Shown here: piece by piece, positions 49,801-61,600 of the stretch
Position numbering within the stretch: the first letter of the stretch is position 1
Layout of the letters: every line of letters begins with the position of its first letter
DNA from: Augochlora pura
Taxonomy: Eukaryota > Arthropoda > Insecta > Hymenoptera > Halictidae
Direction of reading: 5' to 3'
Assembly: GCF_028453695.1 (NCBI RefSeq)
Contig: NC_135772.1
Location: 11,346,001 to 11,410,000 of the forward strand
DNA: 64,000 nucleotides
Made by a program: the position numbers and the translations under genes
The notes under the pieces: generated by a model
The model's database searches: none
Told to the model about the DNA's origin: nothing
What the model saw: the letters and a program-made list of their open reading frames with translations, nothing else

Positions 49801-51120
49801 TTTCAATTAAAAAGAGTCAGAGATTCCATTATGTTGGTTAAATAATGGCATGGTAGGTCATTATCGGTGAAATGATTGTCCTATCAGTACAATACTCCAT
49901 AATCAATCAAGATCTCTCTTGTAAATGCTAATAAAAATAATCCGGCTTTAGAAGAAAGTTATTTAACCATTATACAACATGCAGAATGGTTCTATTATTT
50001 GTATCTTTGTAACAGTTGCCAAAGTCGTATACGTGTGCAAACATCTACGCATATCTCCTAAAAAGTTTCTATTGTTAAACAGTCTCGAGTGAGAATAACA
50101 ATTTTCGCATTATGTATGCAAACTGTCAAAGTATAGCAACAAACCGAGATTGTTAACAGCGTGTCAGTATTCGAGATTTTGGGCCCCGGTCGAGTTGGGA
50201 AAATTCGAGATCGCAAAATCCCGTAAGTCTTTTAGTTGCTACGAAAGTAGTGTATCTCCGGAAGGCATCCATTTTTGAGAGATTCCTTCTGCGTTTTCCC
50301 GCGAAGTTTGCAACACGTGTTCACATACGAGTTTCCTCGTTTCAGCTTGCATACCTCGTCTACGCTCGGAACGCCGAGAGTTCTTTGTATTTGAATGAGT
50401 TATGCAGGCCGGTGGCATATAGGCACCGCATGGAAATCTAAACTTTCGGTGTCTCGAACGTAACCAGGGAATTCATGTTCCGTTCGGCGACCTCGATGAA
50501 TATTTTTATGAGGTCCGCAGATCCGCTGACTACAGGTGCGCGACAGAATTACATTTCGTAACGCAACCTCAATGATAACGGCGGTGCATTGTTTTCTGCG
50601 TAAACGATCTGTCTCCATTTCATCCGTAGCTTGACTCACTTGCGGTCTTTACCTTTCACTCGTTAACGCATTGATAGGCGAACCAACCATTGTACAAATT
50701 CTATAGAATTGGAGTAATTTAATGCACATTCAGTTTAACAGAAATTTAAAAGTTTCAATCCATCCCAGGGATTATTTTTCAGCTCTCTTGCATTTTACAA
50801 GGCTTAATTCAATTCATGTTATTCCATTTTATACTGCGAGGAAAATAATTGTTATTATTTATCACTTTCATCTAGAAGCTAGTTTAGAAGCCAAGATTTC
50901 GAATGACAACACAACATAAACATACAGGTCACAGTAATGCATACATAAATCGCGAGATATTAAACGTTTGCTTATCTGATATACTAGAACAGATTGACTT
51001 ATGCTGAACACTTAACATAAAAAGCCAAGTAAACGAACATTTGCCAACTAATGGTACGGAGGAATGAAATTTAATACGTTTCGTTAAAAATATAGGATAT
51101 AATTCATATATTAATCAAAT
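46871..51120. other. Gene-free stretch with a CpG-rich patch at 47.7-48.1 kb
   Basis: About 47,690-48,140 and 48,830-49,120 are CpG-rich; a small GGAGGGT/ACCCTCC hairpin lies at about 48,116-48,132. The rest is AT-rich with no frames of note. Confidence 0.4.
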
Positions 51121-51137
51121 ATATTACTGTTAATTTC

Positions 51138-51180
51138 TTACTAATAAAATGTGCAATTTTGTTTGTTACAGGTAAGAACA
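51138..51180 (+). promoter_or_regulatory. Candidate recursive-splicing (ratchet) site
   Basis: TTTGTTTGTTACAG|GTAAGAACA at 51,171/51,172 fuses a good 3' splice site directly to a good 5' splice site with no exon between. A branch-point-like TTACTAAT lies about 25-33 bases upstream, with T-rich sequence between. This is the layout of zero-length exons used to remove long introns stepwise in flies. Real use needs RNA evidence, and such strings also arise by chance. Confidence 0.4.
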
Positions 51181-51241
51181 CCGAATAGCAGTTTAGACCA
51201 AAAACTACAAGTGTCCGTGTGTAAGTAAAACTGACATATAG

Positions 51242-51319
51242 TAGGCTGGAAACTATGAAACGGGCGTTTCTGTTTAGTCTATGTTCAGCTGCGACGCCCG
51301 TTTCATAGTTTCCAACCTA
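51242..51319. mobile_element. 78-bp palindromic micro-MITE, copy 2
   Basis: Arms of 26 bp pair at 25 of 26 positions and are bounded by TA. The arms read TAGGYTGGAAACTATGAAAC inward. The central 26 bp matches copy 1 (11,723-11,800) at 22 of 26 positions only when reverse-complemented. High arm pairing suggests this copy is younger than copy 1. Confidence 0.87.
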
Positions 51320-53171
51320 ATACAATGCAAAATTTCTACAACAGAATTGTTCATATTCTGTCATCCATTCTTACGTATTAAAATATCGAATACATAAAAT
51401 TACGCAACCCTGGTGAATGAAATCAAACAAATATTCGGATCTAATTAATCGAATGAGGTAAAAGAACCATCCATCATTGCGAGGAACACCATGTTTCTAC
51501 TTCATTGAACAAGCACTTTCAATTTCTACGGACTTGAAAATGATGATGTCCAATTCAAAATCTCTATGCAAGCAAGATAGTTTAGCGAAACCTGGCGCAA
51601 CAATTCACGCTAAACGTGGGCGGACCGCGCGAGCAACGTTCGTCAGGATCTACCAAAGCTTGGCAGCGAACGGCAAACAACAGATGGTAGACAGCAAATG
51701 TTTTCGGCACATTCTTGCTCGAATTCCTGACCGAGGTTATACATACATAAATGCCCCACCAGCCGGACTTTTTAAAAATGACAGAAACCCCGCCGCTCGT
51801 GAACTCCCTCGCTCCATTTAATCGCGGTAAAAGCAGTTGCCGCGTTTAAAACAGACGGCCGGGCGAAAATTTTAGCCGCGTCTCGTAACCGTTTTTTTTT
51901 TTCGTGCTAAAAGCGACTCTCCGTGGGCGTTACCCGCTTTACATTCCATATTTAACCGGTCCCTATATTTCCACTTTCGGACAGATTTCGTGGCCGAGTT
52001 AATTTCCAAGCCATCCTCCCTTTCTATCGATTCAAGTGCGTCCTTTGCGGACGAGGATTTCCTAATCCGGTTAAAGAAATCCAGAAACAGTTAAATTGCT
52101 TGTTTGTAAATATCTGAACTCGTAGAAACTGGCCTTGGGATGCTAAGCGCTATATCCTGGAACTTGTACAATAATTTAACTTACGTTGAATTTTTTCATT
52201 GAAAAATGTATGGTAGAAATGTGCATATACGAGCTTCCTCCAGCTCGAAAACAACGTAATTGCAATAACTTGGAAGAAAATTAGGTAAATACTACACACT
52301 GAGGAATATAATTATTTTATAACAATTGATAATCATTTATAATACTTTAATTTCCATAGATGGCGCAAGCAATAGTTACACGTTGATTGTATGCGTCCTA
52401 AACGCGTATCATTTATTTTGTTAGTAAAATCGATAGCCACTGCTAACGAGAGCAATTAATTTTCCATTGGTACGATCCTTAAATTTATACTGTCATCTAT
52501 GTATAGTTCGGTTACGATGTATTATTCGTTCACCGACTATTATCTCTCGGAGATCGTTCCTATGACAGCCGAAGTGTTCGACCGCGCGATGTGCCAGCAT
52601 GGAAAGCTGATTTATTGATGTTTTATGATTTGATTGAATTCAGGTGAATTTGCGCCAGGTTCGTAATGTTATTTACGATCCGCAGGGATAATTGCAGGCG
52701 TGCCGAGCGGCATAAATTACAAGTAACAATACACGGAACGCGGCAATGGTGCTTTACGAACATTAAAGATCGCTCGAAGCAAAGCAAACGGAACAATCCC
52801 GGTTGGATTATAAAGAATAACAGTGCGATGGTAATTACACGTTACCAGCCATTCGCGGGCCGGTAGCGCAAATAATGGCGGCTAAGTAAAGGTTCAATGG
52901 GATTACCGAACCCGTCTCAATAAATAATTTCCTCCAGAATCGGCCTGCTCTATCGCACGAAAGGAAAGAACCGTTGAGAACCGGCACGTTACTTTATCCA
53001 TCGAGAGTATGTTAATCGGACGGCGCGATTGCTCATTATTTTACTTGCCCATTGTATACAAATGCTGGAGACGGCGAGATTTGCCGGCGTTTCTTTCTAC
53101 GTGTTAATAAAATGCAGAAAATTCACGTGAGTTGCGTGACAGCGATCTCTATTTTTAGCCGCTGCATTGTT
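51320..53171. other. No gene recognised
   Basis: A GC-rich patch at about 51,590-52,000 lies inside AT-rich DNA. A 114-codon frame at 51,477-51,821 shows no domain. Confidence 0.4.
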
Positions 53172-53335
53172 CGCGAGTTATTAAGGAAAAACAGTGACCA
53201 ATGAGAGGCCAGGTCAGTTAGCGCGAGGCGGCCGAGCCTTCCTCTTCTTTGTGCTTCGTTCGTTCATTGACTCGGCCGCTTCGCGTCGGCCGAGCTCGCC
53301 TTTCATTGGTCACTGTATATTGTTAATAACTCGTA
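53172..53335. repeat. GC-rich foldback element
   Basis: The left arm (from GCGAGTTATTAA through CAGTGACCAATGA to GGCGGCCGAG) pairs with the right arm (CTCGGCCGCTTCGCG through TCATTGGTCACTG to TTAATAACTCG), about 65 bp each, with roughly three quarters of positions matching. The centre is a TC-rich loop. The blocks CAGTGACCAATGA and CGAGTTATTAA are exact. Likely a foldback or MITE-type element; superfamily unknown. Confidence 0.7.
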
Positions 53336-53412
53336 AACAAAGCCGCTGATTGCATTTTCGCTAAGGAAAAAGTTACTTCGAAAGGCCTCAGAAATCTCCC
53401 GTTTCTCTGAAA
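53311..53412. repeat. Dispersed repeat related to 19,342-19,449
   Basis: Starts inside the right arm of the foldback element and contains CTAAGGAAAAAGTTACTT followed by CTCAGAAAT, matching the 19.3-kb copy in order and spacing. It suggests that the foldback arms are part of a larger repeat. Confidence 0.5.
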
Positions 53413-54169
53413 TACGTATTATTGCATGACCCTCCCACCTCTCTAAATTTATGTCAACAAATGTGCTCCATCAAGTAGCCATAACATCGAGACGCTCGGT
53501 ACCGCCTGGGGTTTGCCTGTCAACAAGAGCTACAGCCTTAAAAAGCTACGCGAACCCCTAACCCTACCATAAAATAAACGAAATCGGAGAAGCACCTGTC
53601 TTCGGTTTCTTAAAAAAAAAAACAAGTTGTCGCTAGCACGTGCGATGGTACGAATTCGATATCCTTAGTTGGAACGACTGAAGTATGTGATATTTTTCTA
53701 AAAACTACCGCCTCTCAAAGTTGCATCAAAATCGGCGTGCACGAAGTAAAAGTGAAAGTAGAAAAGGAAAACGATGATCGATCGTTGTCAATGATTGGCA
53801 TTCCGATTTGTATTTTAAATAACCTCGCAATCTACGCTGTCGTAGCCGGCGTGACAGTGACTAATTAAATGACTGTGGAAAAAAGTTTTCTGGTCGGTGC
53901 ACGTGCGCGCGCTCGATCGCAGGCAATGGAAAACTTCGCCGCCGCGCCGCCTAGTCTCGAATTCCAAATCGTCTGGCTGTTTTCGACCGACAACACCGTA
54001 GTCTTTAATAATTCAACGATACTTTATTTACTTCGTGGTTCTCACACGGCTCGATTCTAAACATTTCGGAATCAGAATTAGTGTTCGTCATGGAATAATT
54101 CATGCCAGTGTCTGCCGCGACAAGTGTGTCGACCAGATCTTAAGATAATGTTTCAGCCGCTGTTGCGAT

Positions 54170-54415
54170 TTAACCCTTTCAACTCGAAGCCATTTTAATT
54201 ATAAATCTAATATAATTGCTCTGGCTTGTATTATTTCATTGTATGCGACAAAGTGTATTTTATACATATGAAATTGATTCTTGCGACTCGTACCAACAGT
54301 TTCACTGTCAACAATTTTTTAAAATCTAAACTATATTGATATACAAATTATTTTAGAACGTGATAGAATGATTTCAGTGGTGCCAGAGAGTCACCACTCG
54401 ATTGCAAAGGGTTAA
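54170..54415 (-). mobile_element. TTAA-flanked MITE family A, copy 5 (246 bp)
   Basis: Reverse orientation. It begins TTAACCCTTTCAACTCGAAGCC and ends GTCACCACTCGATTGCAAAGGG then TTAA. The terminal repeats are slightly diverged, but both TTAA copies are intact. Confidence 0.88.
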
Positions 54416-54624
54416 TAGCTACAGTGTACTTCTCCTAGATCGGATCTTGATCTTTCTATGTATAAATATTTACACGACCATATGGGCTGGGTACAGAAGG
54501 GTTATTTTCATCGAAAATTTAATCGGCCTTTTTATATCACGGTTAATTCGTTTCGTGTTGTATCGTAAACGCGTTAAAAAAAATAAGCGCAGAATGGCTG
54601 GGGGATGGGGGCGATGGGGTTCCA

Positions 54625-54706
54625 AGGGTGTTTGACAAAATTGATCGGCTACGATGCGAAAGGTCGTGGATCCGAGTCCCGTGAACGGTTCCCACTTTTT
54701 CCCCAA
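54625..54706 (+). other. Possible tRNA-derived (SINE-like) remnant
   Basis: GGATCCGAGTCCC at 54,668-54,680 resembles a Pol III B box with a one-base insertion, and a T run follows about 20 bases later (CCCACTTTTT). No convincing A box or cloverleaf can be drawn. Weak. Confidence 0.2.
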
Positions 54707-56035
54707 GAGTTTCCCACCATTCTCGTATGTACGAGGTGAACGTCCTGCTTGTGTAAATCAAAATTATAGTGCGCGATGAAAATATTTCCTCTCCCAATAT
54801 CAGCTGTGTTAGAAAATGATCGTGTTATAAGAATACCGTGCTATAAAATGGTCTCGATATTTTCACGCCGCGTTATATCAAAATCATGTTCCCGAAGTAG
54901 GGTAACGGATTCGATTGCGGTGAAGTGACGCGTAGATTTTTAATTATTATATAGACCGGCGCGTCTCAAAGTCCGCCGTAGCCGAGGAATTAACGAAACA
55001 AAGATTTTCAATTATGGAGACTTCGGTCGCAATGTGTGCAAATAAATAGTCATTCATTGAAATGCAACATTGACCACGGTCATCGGTCTCTCACTCTTAT
55101 TATACATTTTAATATTGTTTAATTACGCTGGAGTCGAACCGTAACGGGAACGCTAATAAATTTGCATTAATTGCGCTACCGGTGTTGCGAAGTTTAATCG
55201 AATTTCAAGCGCTCAGAGAAACGTCTTGTGAAGGCGCGAACGTTTTTTATTGTTCAAATAGAGATCGATGGAAACGCTGCTGTTATCGTCCATCGTCAAG
55301 CATCGTACGCTTTTGGCTCGGCAATCGCGCGAAATACGAAATGGGTTTCGTCAGAGAAAGCACAGAAGAAGAAAAAGAGTCGTGACGCATTCGATTGCAT
55401 CAGTATTTTATAGACGATCTGCGATAACGATGACTCAGTCCAGGGATTTATCTTGGCCTTGGAATTTCATGGAATCTTTTGCGAAAATGATTTCGCTAAT
55501 GTAAAGCAAAAGATGAAACATACTTTTGAGATAACTAGTCTCATTCATCTTTCCGTCAACTGTTATGCGACCTTAAAAAAGTAATTCCGATTGAAAGGTA
55601 TCGTGACATTTTTATGATTGACTGTAATTCTTAAAAAAAAAAACACTTGGTCTTGCGTAAGTTCAAATTTTCTTTTATCATTACTTTTTCACAGAAATGA
55701 ATTTTTCCTAATAATTTTACTCATAGAAAACATTAAATTATATAAAAACAATGAAACAATAATAACATTCCTTTTAGTACCTAAAATGAACACAGCAGTT
55801 GTGTTTGATGCAAAGAAAAGCTGTAAAAAAATAAAAAGTCCAAACGAGGTATAATTCACATGATGCAACACAGTAGATATGTATATGTGTATAAGTCGAT
55901 CGATAAGGCAACTGAAGCCCTCGAATAAACCTAGCAAGCACAAGGTTACGGCTTGGTGAACACTGCAGTTCACAATTTGCCAGCGGTGCTGGGTCATTTA
56001 TAACAATAAAACCTTTTATTTCTTTTTTTATTAAC
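54707..56035. other. No gene seen
   Basis: AT-rich with a moderate-GC patch at 55,170-55,400. An isolated B-box-like GGTTCGACTCC on the minus strand near 55,131-55,141 has no tRNA around it. Confidence 0.4.
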
Positions 56036-56071
56036 TTGATACAAGCTAAACACTAATTTAGCTTGTATCAA
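56036..56071. repeat. Perfect 15-bp hairpin with 6-nt loop
   Basis: TTGATACAAGCTAAA pairs perfectly with TTTAGCTTGTATCAA around CACTAA. It lies 28 bp left of MITE family A copy 6. Not followed by a T run, so a terminator is unlikely; it may be a small foldback remnant. Confidence 0.8.
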
Positions 56072-56098
56072 ATGTGACTCGGCACCACTTTCCGACTG

Positions 56099-56346
56099 TT
56101 AACCCTTTGCACTCGAATGGTGACTCTGAGGCACCACTAAAATTATTCTATTACGTTCCAAAATAATTTTTATAACAATAATTTTTAGATTTGAAAAATT
56201 GTTGAGCGGTGAAACTGTTGCCACGAGTAGCAAAAATCAATTTCGTACGCATAAAAGTGCGCTTTATTCCATAGAATAGAAATACTATGAGTCAGGAATA
56301 TTATTTCATATTTACAGTTAAAATGGCTTCGAGTGCAAAGGGTTAA
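56099..56346 (+). mobile_element. TTAA-flanked MITE family A, copy 6 (248 bp)
   Basis: Forward orientation. CCCTTTGCACTCGAATGG at the left, CTTCGAGTGCAAAGGG at the right, TTAA at both edges. Closest to the apparent consensus of the family. It lies less than 2 kb from copy 5, in the opposite orientation. Confidence 0.9.
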
Positions 56347-58299
56347 ATATGTCTCAGCTATGAACGGATCGGCACGAACAAGTGATAGAAAAATGAAGAC
56401 AATGAAAAGAACGTTGTAACTAAATTCAGTAGCATTTAACGAATGATAGATTGAGACGAGCACAGAGCCGACGTAAGCGACAATAATGCTACAAATCATT
56501 TTATCGAGATTGCAACCTCGATTCTTGGACGCTTGATGGAAAAATAAAGAAATCGCCGGGCGAAGGTAGACGTTTCCAACCTTCCTTATGCATCCTTGGC
56601 TCCTTAGTAAAGGCGCAGGGGGCGTTTATATATAGCGCAGCAAAGGATCTCTCCTCAAGGAATCGTCCAGCTGGGTTTCCCGAGTACAAAAGCCTGCTGG
56701 AATTTTCCGAGATTGGAGTAGAAATTAACCTGGTAAGGCGATCCAGGGGAGTGAAACACGTTTTTCTTGGCCAACCTTTTCTCGACCGTACGAAACCTTT
56801 TCCATTCCATCGCACGGGAATGTTTTTCACGCGCTCGAAGCTGAAACGTCTTACCAAAGCTTCGTCTTACCTTGATCACAGGTTTGATTGCAGCTTCTTT
56901 TAGCCCTTTGATCTCGAGCGTAACCAACTATTTACTGATTTTCTTAAATGAATATTTTTAATCCTGGAGGTATGACAATTGCCAGTAGTTTTGTAACAAA
57001 TTATGTTCGTTGAAGTGAACAATTTTAGTGTTCGCAAAATTGAACCCTGCCCGCTGGAGAAAACGCAAGCTCGTCGATCGACAAAACGCAAGAGCATAAA
57101 AGTTGATCAATGTTTATTTAGCGCCGGTGTCCCTCTGATTTTGCATTTTTGCTGAAGAACGGAAGAAGCCCGAGACGTCCTTAAATCAACGTCCGGATCA
57201 GTTCACGAGAAAGGTCTGGGAACGATAACGGCCACGAGGATCCCTGGAAGAGCTTTTCACCATTACCGAGACTCTCGACTTTTGCGGGAAACGAGCTCTC
57301 GTACGGTTACAGAGACTTTATCTCGCAAAGGAAAATAATGTAAGAGGAAATGGAGCTTCTACCGATCGTCGTTGACGTGACTTATTCCCTCTCGTTTCCC
57401 CTACTATGCAGAAGTGTTTCGCAACAGTATGAAACAGTGTATTTCCCCAACGATGGCACGGGTAATTATGTGCATACCTAATCATCTAATTTCATTGTTA
57501 TACGCAACATTTTGACACACGTGCCATCCAGGTCTTAATACGACTAACGTACATTATCATTTTAGAACAATAACAAGATCTACTTAAATTTAATAGATGC
57601 TTGAATGAAGTGTTAATCAATCAAGGTTCTCGTAGAAACATTTTTATGATACCAGTGATTGCAAATGAAATATCATTTTTCCTGATTCGGTGTCATCTGT
57701 TGCTAGCGAAATAATAAGCTCAATTAAATTTCGTGTATTTATTATACTACAGTTAGTCGATAAATTCGAGCAGACAAGAATTTTCGATACTATTTCTTGT
57801 ACCTATTATGTGCACGACTCTATAAATATTCTTTAAGGAATAAAAAGTGGCACGTTTTAAAAATATGTGGCCTCGATATTAGGCTCAAGAAAGTGAAATG
57901 GTGATGCATCCTACATCACTCATGCATAAAATGCGTTTTTGCGCGATGAATGATTGAACCGTTTATTTAAATAATTGAATTAAGTGAATCACTATACACA
58001 TGAGACTGCCGTTTTCTGAAGCTTGATGAAGACGAGACGTTGCAGGTAAATGGGAACAGTGAATCGTGATGCAACGAAGTAGCGGAATTAAACTAGCAGC
58101 GAATGTAGCGTTTTACAGGCGGCTTTCGACTTTCGCACAATTCGCTAAAATTCAACTTTGTAAGCCTTTGCGGCTTTAACAATAAGTCTTTTAATAAGCC
58201 TTTCGAATGTTCCGTATGAGTGGACATCGTGAGTCGAGCAGGCTAATATTATAACTCCCAGAGGGCATCAGACATTAACCATCATATTACAATGTAGTT
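56347..58299. other. No gene recognised
   Basis: Mixed composition. Minus-strand frames of 118 and 90 codons at 56,501-56,927 overlap one another and show no domain. Confidence 0.4.
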
Positions 58300-58656
58300 C
58301 CGATTGCAAGGTCAATACTTTCACAATTAAAAATATGAACGAAGCCTCTATGCATCTAGACAAATTTTTAACTATTATGGAAGAATGCGATCCCAATGGA
58401 GAACCTATATCTCAAGTACGTAGGGCAATAGAAAAAGACACTGCGTGTTATAGACATCATTATCCCAAAAAGAAAAAAAGGAGGTACTCAACTAACTCTT
58501 GACAAGTTTATAAAGAAAACACCCAAAAGCCAAATAAATAAATACTTCAAAACCCCGTTTTTGGTGCATATTTGTTACATCCCTCTACTTTCGACATTTA
58601 ACATTCACATACACTTTCAGAAACCAATTGTGCACGAAGGTCGAGGGCCCACTGTA
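58300..58656 (+). mobile_element. 3' end of a pogo/Tigger-like DNA transposon
   Basis: The right edge is a terminal sequence that reads inverted CAGTGGGCCCTCGACCTTCG, followed by TA (58,655-58,656). This fits the CAGT-and-TA layout of pogo/Tigger elements. Inside is the end of a transposase-like reading frame. The left terminus was not found; the element is truncated on that side and its left boundary is approximate. Confidence 0.62.
58336..58570 (+). pseudogene. Pogo/Tigger-like transposase C-terminal fragment, frameshifted
   Basis: One frame from 58,336 encodes an acidic helix-like segment (around MEECDPN), then IEKDTACYRHHY and a Lys/Arg run. After the A-rich stretch at about 58,468-58,481 the reading shifts, and the neighbouring frame carries LTLDKFIKKTP and an NKYFKTP tail. 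A Lys-rich linker followed by a TLDKF motif is what I expect at the C-terminus of Tigger-type transposases. The DDE catalytic core is absent. Family assignment is from memory of the motif, not a search. Confidence 0.6.
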
Positions 58657-61600
58657 TAGTGTGCAGGAAAAATACTGGGGAATGTGTTTAGAGATCTTTA
58701 GGTCGTATGGAAAAAAAAGTGGACGGACCAGAAGATGTTCCTAGCGTTCCACAGAAACTCATCGTTGGTGAAAGTTCCTATCAAAGTGACAAACGCATGT
58801 AGGTCACCCAGTATATTTGGCCCTAACAAATTAATCACGGTGGTAATCGTACATCGCGACGAGCAACAATGGCATCGAAGATCAAGAGCCGAAACTGCTT
58901 GTCCTTTCATCGTCCATGCCACGTGGACACAATTGCCTGATAATTTTATTATTATTGTATCCTCGTCTCGGTTTGGCGAGGCCTGGACACCGAGCACAAG
59001 ACCGGTTTCGCAAAGTGACTTCAACGCCTCGCTCGTAATCTGGGATCACGGCTACTGATTCGAGCTTCGAGTAGCTGGTGGTCCACGTGAACACGCTTGC
59101 TTCTGTAGCCTCATCGTTAGATATTCCCACAATTTTAATTCATATTTTACTGGCGGTCACGATATTCGATATTTTTGAACGTGTAGCGGGCAAATCCAAT
59201 TATGTTATAGATTTGAACAAATTTAACACCAAGAATTTTATACATTTATAGCGAAACTAAGTAACTAAAATATAGAATTATTATGACATAAGAAGTATTT
59301 GATAATATTGTTACATTATTTTTAACTTACCTACGTTATTAGAAGAAATTGTGTATTCTGGTTTCATTTCTGTTCCTTACAATCATAGAAAATTTATATT
59401 TATTTATTTCTATCTTCCGTTATTTTAGAATAAATTTAAGACAACGATTTCATCAATACCTATAGAATAACCTTCGTAACAACAAAGCAGAGGCACAAGC
59501 GTCTAAAGTGCTCCTAGCCGAAAATGTCGACCACGTGGGAGAGAGATGGTGACGACAGTCAGGAGGCATTGTCTGTTTATAATCGGCCGAACTCGAGTCC
59601 CCCGTTTCGTGGAAATTGGGGCTAACAGAAAGGGATCATTTCTACTAATAAGGGAAACGCGTACACGTGACTGGTGTCAGTTAATCGTGATGGTTTTGTT
59701 CCACGGTACGCAAGCGTCTCCCTCCGATGAGGCACTAATTTTGCCGGGCTGTCAGTCGGTAAGGTTTATTTCTGCGACACATATTGTGAGATCGGAAACG
59801 GGAGACTGGAGCTGGGCAGGCCGCGCTCCTGCTGGGCAAGAACGATGAACCTATAAAGGGAAAGGGATTTGCGAGAACCCTCGAGAGAGAGAGAGAGAGA
59901 GGACGCGGTCCCAAGTGGGAGCAAGGAAGAGGGTGGTCGCTAACCCGGTGATTTGAATGCGTTGAAAGGAATCAATAGTTGTGACGGGATTTCAACGTGT
60001 ACACCGGATCCTCGAGCGTCTCGTTCTTGGCAAATCTTTGGTATTACTGTGAACGCAAGATCGGCTGTCTAATGGCCGCATGATTGCGGCGTTACACGCC
60101 CAACCCATGATAATGTTGTTATTTTTGCTGCGAGTGCGTGCTCGGTGTCTCGTTTAATGGGCCGCTGTCACGGTCCGATGATTAATTGACGCTATTTTAA
60201 AGCGATGTCGTTAGTCATACTAGTAGTCTTGTAATTGTCTTGGAAGGACTGGACACGCGGGAAATCGGTGCTTTGATTACGAAATGCAGAAGTTGGTCTA
60301 TTAATCGCAGGGAACTTAAACGAGAGAGACTGTTTTCAGATAGCTCTCATTCCAATTGTTTTGCGGTGGTAATTATCGAATACTTGTTTTCGATCGGTGT
60401 ACGTTGTTCGTTCGTTGAAGTGTGTAGCATGAGTCATAAGGTGGAGCGAAGAAGAATCGTAGGATGAAGTTACGTTACGTGTATGAATACGTTTAGTTAC
60501 CTTCCTTTACCTGTTTCTCTATTCGGTCGCGGAAATAATACCTTGTGTCGTCATCAGTTATTGCAGTTCTTCGGAATAAGTTTATGTGGCAGTCTCATTG
60601 TCCCATTATATTCCAGAACATAAAAACCACACACTGTTAATGAATAGAAGCCTTATATTAACATCCATTATAATATCTATTCATTTTTCGAACGTTAAGA
60701 ACAAAAGATACCACCTGACATCTTTCATATTTTAATTTGTACAGTTTACCTTTTTTCTATAGTTCAATTTGCATAAAATGTGTTAGCAGTTAATTAAAGC
60801 ACTAAAATCTATTTATTCTACATCATAAACAAGGAATATTTAACGATGACCTGTTACCTGGATTAAAAACCGAGTAATAAAAATCGGATAGCAACAGATG
60901 TTGCTTCGAAATTCGATAGAATCCTTCGCAATGATTTTGCAAACGTCACAATGATTGCGCGCTCGGGCGTGCGAATTTCTCCGGAAGAAAACAGCGGGTA
61001 ACAAATTGTCGATCAACTTTGTTATGACTCGCAGCAACCGCGTAGGTAACCCTCTCGCAGCTACATGCCCGCCGGAGAATGAGAGGAAAAAAAAAACTAC
61101 ATTTCAATTTGAATCGCGCGTCACCCTCTCCCCACAACAATAGGTCGCTCTTTGAATCCATGAGAAGAGGGGAAGATCGGAAGGGGGGATAATCACCCCA
61201 CGAGCAAATATGGGTCATGATAGAAGCGTCGGATAAGTTGTATGTGACTGACCATGCAAACGAAGAATAGAGCCACTGGTGCAAATATTTTTTAAGTTGC
61301 AAAATAAGTTCTGCGTTAAAAAATCGGCCCTGAGAATTTTTATTGACAAACAGATCTTTTCGATCTTTGTTGTTTCTCTATCTCGCAATTTACGCTTATC
61401 TTTTATAGAACGCGATAAAGAGGTTTGAATAATGTTCGTTTAATTTAAACAAATTACAATTAAAGCGATCGTGCAAATACATTCAGGATAGAAAGATGAT
61501 AGACGGTTAAGAGGCAACATTGTAGCATTTATGGAATACTAGCGTCGTTTTGCTCCGCGGTTGCTACGATTCAATGATCGGCAAAAGCTCGCGATCATTA

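Noticed and set aside
55125..55145. tRNA gene on the minus strand
   Set aside because: Only an isolated B-box-like string; no acceptor, D or anticodon arm can be formed.
58044..58060. CAG|GTAAAT as a splice junction or ratchet site
   Set aside because: The upstream sequence is purine-rich and the donor match is weak.
58698..59024. 108-codon minus-strand frame as a gene
   Set aside because: Fully overlapped by a 107-codon plus-strand frame, with no known motif in either.
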